Part shown: piece by piece, positions 41,346-50,082 of the stretch
How the letters are laid out: each line of letters opens with the position of its first letter
Numbering within the stretch: position 1 is the stretch's first letter
Source: Gluconobacter wancherniae NBRC 103581
GTDB taxonomy: Bacteria > Pseudomonadota > Alphaproteobacteria > Acetobacterales > Acetobacteraceae
NCBI RefSeq assembly: GCF_007988885.1
Contig: NZ_BJUZ01000001.1
Location: 1,457,678 to 1,521,677, forward strand
Direction: 5' to 3'
DNA: 64,000 nt
Program-made: the position numbers and the translations under genes
Notes under the pieces: generated by a model
Told to the model about the DNA's origin: nothing
Seen by the model: only the letters and a program-made list of their open reading frames with translations
The model's database searches: none

Positions 41346-42287
41346 TTAATATCCCCAGTCAGGGTGATAGGTCAGGGCGGGGGTCTTCCCCGCCTCGATC
41401 TCGCCGATAGCCCCGGCGACATAAGCCGCCTGCATTTTGCAGGACGCCTCCGCCGCGACATGGGGGGTCACGAAAACTTTCGGATGCTCCCAGAAAACAG
41501 CGTCCTGCGGCAATGGTTCCTGTGCAAAAACATCCAGCACAGCCCCCAACATCCGCCCGCTGTCGAGCGCCGAAATCAGGTCTTCCACCACCACCTGCTC
41601 GCCACGCCCCACATTGATCAGACTACCCCCCGGCTTCAGATGGGACAGAAACTCCGCATCAATCAGACCGCGCGTCTGCAGCGTACTGGGCAAAAGATTG
41701 ACCAGAATATCTGTCTTTCCCAGAAAATCGACCTTGCCGTCCTCTCCGAAATACAGCGGAATATTCTCAATTGGCCGCACCCGGCGACACCAGGCCGAAA
41801 CCTGAAACCCGGCTTTTGACAGGCGCTGCGCCACAGCCGATCCCAGATTGCCATATCCCAGAATCCCGATCGTGGTCTCCGCACTCGTGCGGTATTCAAG
41901 ATTGCGACGCCAGATTTTCTTCTCCTGCTGCAACGCCCAGGTCCGCGCATCGCGCAGCAGCGAAACGATCGCCCACAGCACATAATCCGCCATCAGAACC
42001 GCCGTCTGGTCTCCGCCCATGCGGACCAGCATGACATCCTTCGGAAAATCTTTCCGACCCAGCAGGTGGTTCACTCCCGCCCCACTACAGAAAATGGCGC
42101 GCATATGCTGCATTTTCGCCATTTCTCCAGGAGCCGGATCCCAGACCAGCGCATAATCGGCTTTGGACGGATCAAACGCCGGATCAAACCACGACACCGT
42201 CCGGATACCGGGCGCCACCTCACGGAAAGCAGTCCGCCAGTTCTCCCAGACGCCCGGCCCTTCTGCACTGATTGCAAGCATTACCAT
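41346..42287 (-). CDS. D-2-hydroxyacid dehydrogenase, GhrA-like
   Basis: NAD(P)-dependent reductase of 2-oxo acids such as glyoxylate or hydroxypyruvate, 313 residues. Dinucleotide motif GILGYGNLGSAVA; catalytic arginine in NVGRGEQ, glutamate in VFAQEPLP and histidine in VTPHVAAE. Matches the GhrA rather than the GhrB/SerA type in length. Start 42287 (MVMLAISAEG) has GGAG 8 nt upstream. It is the last gene of the minus operon. It may reduce a keto acid formed by the FMN dehydrogenase or clear glyoxylate-like side products. Confidence 0.85.
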   Translation of the reverse strand: MVMLAISAEGPGVWENWRTAFREVAPGIRTVSWFDPAFDPSKADYALVWDPAPGEMAKMQHMRAIFCSGAGVNHLLGRKDFPKDVMLVRMGGDQTAVLMADYVLWAIVSLLRDARTWALQQEKKIWRRNLEYRTSAETTIGILGYGNLGSAVAQRLSKAGFQVSAWCRRVRPIENIPLYFGEDGKVDFLGKTDILVNLLPSTLQTRGLIDAEFLSHLKPGGSLINVGRGEQVVVEDLISALDSGRMLGAVLDVFAQEPLPQDAVFWEHPKVFVTPHVAAEASCKMQAAYVAGAIGEIEAGKTPALTYHPDWGY

Positions 42288-42326
42288 CAGATTGCTCCGC
42301 AAAACCCCAATACGCGCCCGAACGGT

Positions 42327-43811
42327 TCAGTACTTGATCCAAACCGTTTTCAGAGCAGAATATTTATCGAAACTATGAAGCGAGAGGTCACGTCCGAAGC
42401 CGGACTGCTTCATGCCCCCGAACGGCGTCATCGGAGACAGAGCATCAACGGTATTGATCGACACCGTTCCCGCATTCAGCCTGTCCGAAACGCTCAAAGC
42501 CCGCGTGATGTCCCGGGTCCAGACGGACGCGGCCAGACCGTAAGGCGTATCGTTGGCCAGAGCCACCGCCTCATCCTCATCACGGAAGGTCTGAATAACC
42601 AGAACCGGCCCGAAAATTTCCTCCCGTACGATTACGGCGTCCGACGCAACATCCGCAAAAATCGTTGGCTGGATATAGGCCCGCGATGCCCCATGGCTCA
42701 GTTGCCCGCCTCCCGTCACAAGCGTGCCGCTCTGACGTCCGGCTTCAATGAACCCGGCAACACGGTCCGCATGTTCCACTGTCGCCATCGGACCCAGCCG
42801 CGTGGACGGGTCCAGCGGATTACCGGGCACAAGAGCCTCGGCTCTGGCCTTCAACCGCCCGATCATGTCCTGGGCAATCGATTCATGCACCAGCAGGCGC
42901 GAATTCGCCGAACAGACCTGCCCCTGATTGAAGAAAATCCCCCATGCTGCCTTGTCAGCCGCTGCCTCCAGATCGGCATCGGGAAACACCAGACATGGGC
43001 TCTTCCCGCCCGTCTCCGGCCAGACCTGCTTCATGTTGCTCTCACCGGCATAGCCCTGAAAGAGCTTTCCGATCTCCGTCGAACCGGTAAAAGCCAGACA
43101 GTCCACATCCGGATGCAGCCCCAGAGCGCGCCCGGCCTCATGCCCGAACCCCGTCACGACGTTCAGCACACCCGCTGGCAGACCAGCCTCAGACCCAAGC
43201 TCCGCCAGACGCAGCGCGGACAGCGGAGACTGTTCGGCAGGCTTGAGAACAACCGAGTTGCCCACGGCCAAAGCCGGTGCAATTTTCCAGATCGCAAGAT
43301 CCAGCGGAAAATTCCACGGCACCACCACCCCCACAACCCCAAGCGGCACCCGGCGCACCATCGCAAGATCCCGCCCGCCTGTCGGGGCAATCTCGTCATA
43401 CAGCTTGTCGATGGCCTCAGCATGCCATTGCAGAATGGCCGCAGCACCCGGCACATCAATCGTGAGTGTATCGGAAATCGGCTTTCCTACATCCAGCGTG
43501 TCTAGAAGAGCCAGTTCTTCGAGATTGTCCCGCACAAGCTGTGCCCAGCGCAGCAGAACGGCTTTGCGCTCCGTCGGTGTCAGACCGGACCAGACCCCAC
43601 TTCCAAAGGCGGCCCGCCCGCTGACAACGGCCCGGTCGATATCCCCGGCGTCGCCCCGCGCCACCTGCGCCAAAACAGCGCCCGTCGCCGGATTGACGGT
43701 CTCGAACCGCTGCCCCGAAAGAGCCGGAACAAACCGCCCGTCAACCCAGCAATCGTTACGCAACGACAGTTCGGCAGCACGCTTCGTATAAAACTCGGTA
43801 TTTTTCGTCAT
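42327..43811 (-). CDS. Aldehyde dehydrogenase (PuuC-like)
   Basis: NAD(P)-dependent aldehyde dehydrogenase of 494 residues. Motifs: PWNFPLDLAIWKIAPALAVGN, FTGSTEIGK, the general base in PETGGKSPCLV, the catalytic cysteine in FFNQGQVCSANSRL, and EEIFGPVL. Overall closest by eye to the gamma-glutamyl-gamma-aminobutyraldehyde/betaine-type group, which suits amino-aldehydes. It is in the minus operon with 24 nt to ghrA-like and 60 nt from the FMN enzyme. The physiological aldehyde is unknown. Confidence 0.9.
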   Translation of the reverse strand: MTKNTEFYTKRAAELSLRNDCWVDGRFVPALSGQRFETVNPATGAVLAQVARGDAGDIDRAVVSGRAAFGSGVWSGLTPTERKAVLLRWAQLVRDNLEELALLDTLDVGKPISDTLTIDVPGAAAILQWHAEAIDKLYDEIAPTGGRDLAMVRRVPLGVVGVVVPWNFPLDLAIWKIAPALAVGNSVVLKPAEQSPLSALRLAELGSEAGLPAGVLNVVTGFGHEAGRALGLHPDVDCLAFTGSTEIGKLFQGYAGESNMKQVWPETGGKSPCLVFPDADLEAAADKAAWGIFFNQGQVCSANSRLLVHESIAQDMIGRLKARAEALVPGNPLDPSTRLGPMATVEHADRVAGFIEAGRQSGTLVTGGGQLSHGASRAYIQPTIFADVASDAVIVREEIFGPVLVIQTFRDEDEAVALANDTPYGLAASVWTRDITRALSVSDRLNAGTVSINTVDALSPMTPFGGMKQSGFGRDLSLHSFDKYSALKTVWIKY

Positions 43812-43871
43812 CCGGTCTGCTCTCTTCCGTCTTCAGACATCCTGCGGACCCTGAGGCCCGAACATGTCGGA

Positions 43872-45020
43872 CTATAATTTCCACAGAGCCTGCGGCCCGC
43901 GCCGGCGCAGGGCGGCAATGTCTTCAAGACCGGCCAGCCCCAGAATATCCACCACTTCCTGAGACAGCGCACGGATGGCTTTCTCCACGGAGGTCTCGCC
44001 GCCCGCGGCCAGCGCCCAGGCCCACGGACGCCCGATGGAAACGGCCGTCGCCCCCAGCGCCAAAGCCGTCACGACGTCCCCGCCCCGGCGAATACCGCTG
44101 TCGAGAACGATATCACCCCGGCCCTCAACGGCATCCACAATCTGCGGCAGAACGTCCAGCGTCGCCGGAGAGGGATCCATCTGCCGTCCACCATGATTGG
44201 AGACGATCACACCATCCGCACCTGCCGCAATGACGTTCCTTGCATCTTCAGGGTGCATGACGCCCTTCACAACAAGCCGCCCCTTCCATTCGCTCCGGAG
44301 CCATTCAAGCCCGACCCTGTCGAGCGTGGGATCAATCTGCGCGGCCATATCCTTGGCCTGCCCCATGATGCCGTGCGCCGAGGTATAGGCGGCCAGATTT
44401 CCGATCGTCGGCGTCCCACGCCCCGCCATGCCCAGACACCAGCGCGGATGGGCCATCATCCCCGCCATCTGAATCAGCGTGGGCCGCGAAAGATGGCGGA
44501 ATCCATTCCGCACATCCCGCTCCCGCACCGGCGTAATAGCCGTATCAATCGTCACGATAATGCCGTCTATGCCGCATTGCGCCGCACGGGCCAGCATGTC
44601 CCGCGTCAGACCCCGGTCCCGGAAAACATAGATCTGCGCAAGCGGCGCCCCCCCCACTTTCGCAACCTTTTCCATTGGATCAATGGAAAAGGTGGAAACG
44701 GCCATCCCCACCCCGCAGCGCAGCGCAGCACGCGCGGCGCCCACTTCGCGGTCCGGATGCAGCATCCCCGCAAAACCGACCGGCGCGAGCATGAACGGCG
44801 CTGCCCACTCCTGCCCGAAACAGCGCACACCCGCATCTACGGTCTCGACGTTCTTCAGCCCCCGCGGCACGATCCCCCATTCGCGGAAAGCCTCGCGGTT
44901 CCGCACCATGGTCCATTCCCCATGCGCGCCCCCATCGACATAATCCGCAAACAGCCGGGGAAGACGCCGCCGCGCGGACGCCGCAGCACCGGAAAAGACA
45001 CCGTCATCAACGCGCGTCAT
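43872..45020 (-). CDS. FMN-dependent alpha-hydroxyacid dehydrogenase/oxidase
   Basis: TIM-barrel FMN enzyme of about 382 residues oxidising L-2-hydroxy acids to 2-oxo acids (lactate dehydrogenase, glycolate or mandelate oxidase group). Marks: FADYVDGGAHGEWT, LAPVGFAGMLHPDREVG, VVKGVMHPEDA, the SNHGGRQMDPSPATLDVLP loop with the catalytic histidine, and VLDSGIRRGGDVV. Start 45020 (MTRVDDGVF) lies inside the end of the amidohydrolase gene (14-nt overlap). It provides the step from hydroxy acid to keto acid in the proposed pathway. Confidence 0.9.
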   Translation of the reverse strand: MTRVDDGVFSGAAASARRRLPRLFADYVDGGAHGEWTMVRNREAFREWGIVPRGLKNVETVDAGVRCFGQEWAAPFMLAPVGFAGMLHPDREVGAARAALRCGVGMAVSTFSIDPMEKVAKVGGAPLAQIYVFRDRGLTRDMLARAAQCGIDGIIVTIDTAITPVRERDVRNGFRHLSRPTLIQMAGMMAHPRWCLGMAGRGTPTIGNLAAYTSAHGIMGQAKDMAAQIDPTLDRVGLEWLRSEWKGRLVVKGVMHPEDARNVIAAGADGVIVSNHGGRQMDPSPATLDVLPQIVDAVEGRGDIVLDSGIRRGGDVVTALALGATAVSIGRPWAWALAAGGETSVEKAIRALSQEVVDILGLAGLEDIAALRRRGPQALWKL

Positions 45021-46614
45021 AAACGACCCGCCCCCCAAGAACGGTCATCAGAACCGAAATTTCCGAAATCCGCTCGGGCGGCACATCAGCCGGGTCGGCA
45101 TCCAGAACCACCAGATCCGCCAGTTTCCCGACCTCGATGCTGCCTTCCTGCCCCTCGCGATGACAGGCAAAAGCCCCCGCCGCCGTATAGGCATACAGGG
45201 CCTCGTTAACAGTGATGGCCTGCTGCGGAACAAAGGCAACCCCTCCCGCAAGGCTCTGGCGGGTCACGGCCTTGCCGATCCCCCGAAGCGGCAACAGCGA
45301 CACGATCGGCCAGTCCGTCCCGAACGCCACGACACTGCCCGCATCCAGAAGCGACCGGTTCGGAAACGCCCGCTCCTGCTCGCTCTCGCGCACCCGCTGC
45401 GCCCACACCCCGTCCATCCCCATCCATTCATCGGACGGCGCAACCATCACAGGCTGAAGACAGGCAACCGCACCCAACTCTTTAAACCGAGGAATATCCC
45501 CGGCAAACGGAATTTCCACATGCTCGACGCGATGTCGCAGAGAGCGCGTCGCTTCGGAAACCTGCGCATAGGCATCCAGCGCAAGCCGGATCGCCCCACT
45601 GCCGATCGCATGCGTCCAGATCTGAAACCCCGCCTCGGACACACGCCGCACAGCGGAGTGATAGGCCTCAGGCTTCCAGACCAGCGTTCCCGTCTCGTCC
45701 GGCCGGTCCGCATAACCCTGCGGCATGCTGGCCGTGTGCGATTCCAAAACGCCATCCAGAAAGAACTTCACCCCGTCCAGACTCAGCATCGGCGAATGAT
45801 ACCGCCGACGCAGCTCCCCGATCTCGGCCAGCCGCTTTTCCGAAAGCTCCGGCGGCGGCATCTCGACCATGACCCCGACCCGACAGGTCAGCGCGCCGGA
45901 GGCTTCCATCTCCGCAAGCGTCGGAAACAGCCCTTCGTCATAGGCCGCGCTCTCAACCCGCGTGATCCCGCAACGCGCCATTTCCTCCAGAACGCGCTCA
46001 AGCCCGTCCCGAACCAGCGCCTCATCCATGGGCACCACATGCGCCCCGACCAGCTTGCCCGCCTCTTCCTTGAGCCACCCCGTCGGAGACCCATCCGGAC
46101 GGCGCACGATTTCCCCGCCCTCCGGATCCGGCGTTGACGCATCAATGCCCGCAAGTTCGAGCGCCCTGCTGTTGGCCCAGGCCGCATGCGCCATGCCGGA
46201 CCTCAGAAAAACTGGCCGGTCCGGCACCACCGCATCGAGCATCGTACGGTCAAAACCTTCCGGCGGCAGATCCGGATAGCCGTAGCTCCATTCCAGCCCC
46301 ACAAGCCATTCCCGCTCCGGATGCGCGGCGGCGAACGCCTCCACCCGCCCCACGACTTCCGCCATCGTTCTGGCGTCCCGCAGGCCGATATTCGACAGAT
46401 ATTCCGCCCCCATCAACAGATGAAGATGGCTGTCCACAAACCCCGGAAGAACACACGCGCCCCCCAGATCCACCTGCTCCACATCCGCCCCGCAGCCGTC
46501 GAGCAACGTCTGACGCTCACCAATCGCCGCAATCCGCCCATCGCGCAGAAGAACCGCGCCTTCAAACCGCTCATGGCCCCGAAGTACAATCCGCGCATTG
46601 TACAAAAGCGTCAT
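45007..46614 (-). CDS. YtcJ-type amidohydrolase
   Basis: Metal-dependent hydrolase of 535 residues in the amidohydrolase 3/YtcJ group. Motifs: DSHLHLLMGAEY (metal His-x-His), DGVKFFLDG (bridging lysine), IWTHAIGSGA, RHRVEHVE and FGTDWPIV (metal aspartate). No signal peptide. It likely cleaves an amide or cyclic amide bond. Its start overlaps the permease stop by 4 nt and it overlaps the FMN enzyme downstream, so import, hydrolysis and oxidation are tightly coupled. The substrate is unknown; members act on varied N-acyl and heterocyclic compounds. Confidence 0.87.
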   Translation of the reverse strand: MTLLYNARIVLRGHERFEGAVLLRDGRIAAIGERQTLLDGCGADVEQVDLGGACVLPGFVDSHLHLLMGAEYLSNIGLRDARTMAEVVGRVEAFAAAHPEREWLVGLEWSYGYPDLPPEGFDRTMLDAVVPDRPVFLRSGMAHAAWANSRALELAGIDASTPDPEGGEIVRRPDGSPTGWLKEEAGKLVGAHVVPMDEALVRDGLERVLEEMARCGITRVESAAYDEGLFPTLAEMEASGALTCRVGVMVEMPPPELSEKRLAEIGELRRRYHSPMLSLDGVKFFLDGVLESHTASMPQGYADRPDETGTLVWKPEAYHSAVRRVSEAGFQIWTHAIGSGAIRLALDAYAQVSEATRSLRHRVEHVEIPFAGDIPRFKELGAVACLQPVMVAPSDEWMGMDGVWAQRVRESEQERAFPNRSLLDAGSVVAFGTDWPIVSLLPLRGIGKAVTRQSLAGGVAFVPQQAITVNEALYAYTAAGAFACHREGQEGSIEVGKLADLVVLDADPADVPPERISEISVLMTVLGGRVVYDAR

Positions 46615-47999
46615 GCCCGCTCTCCCGCAGGCAGAACTTTCCGCCGGAACGTTCGCTCCGCAACGATATAGATCATCGGCGTCAGAATGAGGCTCACCAC
46701 CCAGGAAACATCCACGCCTCCCAGCATTCTGGCCATGCTTCCTGTATAAAGATTGGTCGCCAGAAACGGAATTTGAACCGCAATCCCGATCCCGTAACAG
46801 ATCAAGGCTGGCATGTTGTAATATCCGTAAATCCCGCCGTCTTTCTTAAAGAAAGAGGCCACATCATAATCTCCATGATGGAGAATGTAGTAATCTGTCA
46901 GGTTAATCGCCGTCCACGGGATCATGACTGACATCAGAAGCTCCAGAAACTCGCTGTAAGCCGTCATGAACTGATCGGCCATAAGCGTGGCCATACCAAA
47001 AGCCAAAGACAGCAGCCCCACCGTCACCATAAGCCGCGCGCCTTTTCCGTAATGACGGTCCGGCGTGAACGTCTGCGCCACGGTCAGCGTCGAGAGCGCC
47101 CCGCAATAGACATTCATGGCATTCGCCACCGCGATACCGATGGACAGCGCCAATAGAACCGGCACTGCGGTTACGCCCAGGATCGCCGTAAGCGCCTGAA
47201 TGACATGCGCCCCACCTGCCACGATCCCGATCGCGGCCCCCAGCCCCATGGCCAGCATCGACCCCGAAACGGACCCTGAGAAACATGCCACGAACGCATA
47301 TTTTTCACTTTTCGGCCCGGCCGGAAGATATCGCGACGAATCCGAAACATAAGGCGCATACGCAATCTGCCATAAAGCCGCTAGCGACAGGGTGCGCAAA
47401 ATACCTGTCCCGCTCCATGACGGCACCGCCACGTCATGCACTGCCGGGTGCACGCCCATGATCTGCCACAGACAGACCAGCACGGCCGCCCCGCACATCA
47501 GCGTTAGAATACGCGCCGCAACATGGATCACATGATATCCGAGAATAGCAGGAACAATGGACAGGATCTGGATGATCAGAATGGCCGGAAACCGCCCCAT
47601 CCCCGGAAAACAGGACTGAAGCCCCTCCGCTCCCAGAACAAGATTTGAGGCCGCAAACCCAACATACATCAGCACGATCACCGCCGTCACTGGAACAGCC
47701 CCGAACAGTCCGAACTGCCCCCGCGTCTGGATCATCTGCGGCACACCCAGCCGAGGCCCCTGAGCCGCATGCAGCGCCATAAAAACGCCACCCACCAGAT
47801 TGCCCGCCAGAAGCGCCAGGAGCGCAGGGACCAGAGACAGCCCGAAAACCGTCGTCGCCAACGCCCCGGTCACGACCGTCAGCATCATGAGGTTCGGCCC
47901 GAACCAGACCGTAAACAGGTCTCGGGCACTCCCATGACGACGATCCGAAGAAATGGGGTAAATCGTCTCTGCTTCCAGTGTGCCAATGGTCTCCATCAT
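46611..47999 (-). CDS. NCS1-family permease (first copy)
   Basis: Purine-cytosine/hydantoin/allantoin permease family (NCS1) of 462 residues with about 12 membrane segments. Family marks: ISSDRRHGSARDLFTVWFGPN, LAGNLVGGVFMALHAAQGP, GVPQMIQTRGQFGL and WQIAYAPYVSDSSRYLP. GGAGAG precedes the ATG at 47999. It leads the minus operon. NCS1 members import nucleobase-like or five-ring nitrogen heterocycles by cation symport; the cargo here is unknown but probably a nitrogenous ring or related compound. Confidence 0.9.
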   Translation of the reverse strand: MMETIGTLEAETIYPISSDRRHGSARDLFTVWFGPNLMMLTVVTGALATTVFGLSLVPALLALLAGNLVGGVFMALHAAQGPRLGVPQMIQTRGQFGLFGAVPVTAVIVLMYVGFAASNLVLGAEGLQSCFPGMGRFPAILIIQILSIVPAILGYHVIHVAARILTLMCGAAVLVCLWQIMGVHPAVHDVAVPSWSGTGILRTLSLAALWQIAYAPYVSDSSRYLPAGPKSEKYAFVACFSGSVSGSMLAMGLGAAIGIVAGGAHVIQALTAILGVTAVPVLLALSIGIAVANAMNVYCGALSTLTVAQTFTPDRHYGKGARLMVTVGLLSLAFGMATLMADQFMTAYSEFLELLMSVMIPWTAINLTDYYILHHGDYDVASFFKKDGGIYGYYNMPALICYGIGIAVQIPFLATNLYTGSMARMLGGVDVSWVVSLILTPMIYIVAERTFRRKVLPAGERA

Positions 48000-48261
48000 G
48001 CCACTCTCCGTCCTTCTGCCAGTCAATCCGCCATACGGAAAGATGCTGATATCGCCACGTTTTATTGCAATATCAGATCATTATAAAACACACATTTTTC
48101 CGGATTAGTAATGTGTTTCTGATGCATATTTCCTGAAGCCTTACCCCGGAAAAAGCTACGCGCGGATCCCTCGGATCGGTCTTTTCATTCCGACTTCATT
48201 ATATCTATACCGAAAAGAAAGATGAGGCCCGACTTCAGTCTGGTGGGAAAGGAAGAATTTC
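48000..48261. promoter_or_regulatory. Divergent promoter region of the two catabolic operons
   Basis: Contains an inverted repeat CTGATAT-N17-ATATCAG (48046-48052 and 48070-48076) near the minus operon. A motif TTTCCTGAAGCCTTACCCC (48129-48147) resembles sequences before RidA and before the class II aldolase gene. Likely holds both promoters; a LysR or GntR operator is possible. Confidence 0.5.
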
Positions 48262-49287
48262 GTGCTTGCTGCCCGTTTTTCAGGCATCGGAGACATTCAG
48301 GTTCTCCCTGTCCCGATATCGCAGGACCTGCCGGACGGCTGTGTCCGCATCCGGGTCGAAGCGGCAGGAATTTGCGGGTCCGACCTGCACAATTTCCAGA
48401 CCGGCCAATGGCTTTCCCGCTGCCCCGTCACGCCGGGCCACGAGTTTTCCGGAACCATCACCCAGACCAGCGGCAACTGCGGTTCACTGACAGTCGGCAC
48501 ACCCGTCATCGCGGATTCAAGGGTCAGTTGCGGAACCTGCCAGTCCTGCAAGTCGGGCCGAAAAAACCTGTGCCGAAACCTCAGCTTCGTCGGAGAAAGC
48601 TGCGACGGCGGCTTCGCACAGGAGGTGATCCTCCCAGCCACTCAGGTCCTGCCGTTCCCCGAGACACTCCACCTGAAATACGGCGCACTTATCGAACCCC
48701 TCTCCGTCTCCCTCCACGCTGTCAACCGCCTCGCACCCCCCCCCGGTTCTCCGGTCATCATCTGCGGCGGCGGCACAATCGGAGGGCTGGCCGCCCTACT
48801 GCTTCGGCAGCAGGGCCATGACGTCCATCTGTTTGAACGCAACATCGGACGCCAGACACTCCTTGCCGAAACCATCGGCACACTTCCCCTTCCCCCGGAC
48901 GCAGAAGACTGGAACACCCTGTTCGGCCCGGAAGGCCCCGCTTTTATTCTCGACGCCACCGGCGCCGCCACCGTTGTCGAAATGGCCTGCCAGCGCCTCG
49001 CTACGGGCGGCAGGCTCGTGCTGGCCGGCATTTTCCATCACACGCCCCGAATCGATCTCAACCTGATCGTGGAGCGGGAACTCGACATCCGGGGCGTCAG
49101 CGCCTTCGCAGACGAAATGCCCGAGGCCATCCAGCGTCTCCCCGGCCTCGTTCCGTTTCTCGACCGCCTGATCACTCCGGCCGCAGCCCTCACCGATCTG
49201 CCAGCCCTCTATACCCATCTGCTCTCAGGCGCGGAAAACCGCCTGAAAACCCTAATCGCCCCCAACGGCACGGACGGAACATGGTAG
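48262..49287 (+). CDS. Zinc-dependent alcohol dehydrogenase (sorbitol/threonine dehydrogenase type)
   Basis: Medium-chain dehydrogenase of 341 residues. Catalytic zinc ligands are in AGICGSDLHNF and TPGHEFSG. The structural-zinc cysteine set is in CGTCQSCKSGRKNLC, and the cofactor loop is ICGGGTIGGLAA. It oxidises secondary or primary alcohols with NAD(P). GTG start with AAGGAAG upstream. It is first in the plus operon, overlapping the SDR gene by 7 nt. With the SDR it could interconvert alcohol stereoisomers through a ketone, as proposed for HpsO/HpsP in sulfopropanediol breakdown; this is inference. Confidence 0.88.
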   Translation: MLAARFSGIGDIQVLPVPISQDLPDGCVRIRVEAAGICGSDLHNFQTGQWLSRCPVTPGHEFSGTITQTSGNCGSLTVGTPVIADSRVSCGTCQSCKSGRKNLCRNLSFVGESCDGGFAQEVILPATQVLPFPETLHLKYGALIEPLSVSLHAVNRLAPPPGSPVIICGGGTIGGLAALLLRQQGHDVHLFERNIGRQTLLAETIGTLPLPPDAEDWNTLFGPEGPAFILDATGAATVVEMACQRLATGGRLVLAGIFHHTPRIDLNLIVERELDIRGVSAFADEMPEAIQRLPGLVPFLDRLITPAAALTDLPALYTHLLSGAENRLKTLIAPNGTDGTW

Positions 49288-50048
49288 AGATCTCCACCCT
49301 CTTCTCGCTGGCAGGCAAAACGGCTCTCATCACCGGCGGCGGACGCGGGCTGGGGAAAGCCATGGCCCTCCACCTCGCCCGCTGCGGCGCGGACGTCTGG
49401 ATTTCCGGACGCAACGCCGACACTCTCGAGACAGCCTGCTCCGAAGCCATTTCCAACGGTCTGAATCTCCATCCGCTCGTCATGGATGTCAGCAAGCTCG
49501 ACACAATCCGCACGGCCTTCTCCCGGATCGCCAGCGAAACCCGAACGCTCGACATCCTCGTCAACAATGCCGGTGACGAAACCCTCCGTGCCTGCGACGA
49601 CGTGGACGAAGCTCTGTGGAACCGCCTTCTGGACACCAATCTGAAAGGTCCGTTCTTCGTGGCCCAGCAGGCCGCCCGCCTGATGCCGGACGGAGGCAGC
49701 ATCATCAACCTCGCCTCCCTCACCTCGGCAGCGGGCGTCGCAAAGGCCGTCCCCTACAGCGCCTCCAAATCCGGCATCCTCGGCCTGACACGCAGCCTCG
49801 CCGTCGAATGGGCGCCTCGGGGCATCCGCATCAACGCCCTGGCGCCCGGCTACTTCCATACGGACATGACCGACACGTTCTTCCGCAACGACGCATGGCG
49901 CGAAAAGATGCTGGCGGGCATCCCCCTCGCACGCTTCGGACTGCCTGACGACCTCGCAGGGCCCCTGCAATTCCTCTGCTCCACAGCCTCTGCCTACATC
50001 ACCGGACAGGTCCTGTACGTGGACGGCGGAACACTCGCCGCGCTCTGA
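49281..50048 (+). CDS. Short-chain dehydrogenase/reductase (SDR)
   Basis: Classical SDR of 255 residues. TGGGRGLGKAMA cofactor motif, NNAGDE, and the active-site YSASKSG (Tyr-x3-Lys) with the preceding serine. The C-terminal region has ALAPGYFHTDMT and ITGQVLYVDGG. It acts on a hydroxyl or keto group with NAD(P)H. Overlaps the alcohol dehydrogenase gene by 7 nt and is followed 34 nt later by the HisD-like gene, so it belongs to one transcript. Confidence 0.9.
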   Translation: MVEISTLFSLAGKTALITGGGRGLGKAMALHLARCGADVWISGRNADTLETACSEAISNGLNLHPLVMDVSKLDTIRTAFSRIASETRTLDILVNNAGDETLRACDDVDEALWNRLLDTNLKGPFFVAQQAARLMPDGGSIINLASLTSAAGVAKAVPYSASKSGILGLTRSLAVEWAPRGIRINALAPGYFHTDMTDTFFRNDAWREKMLAGIPLARFGLPDDLAGPLQFLCSTASAYITGQVLYVDGGTLAAL

Positions 50049-50082
50049 TTCTTCCACCCTTCCGACCCGAAAGAGAGACCCG

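Noticed and set aside
42066..43505. Long plus-strand frame of 479 codons
   Set aside because: Arginine/histidine/proline-rich shadow of the aldehyde dehydrogenase and GhrA-like genes; GC-rich antisense artefact.
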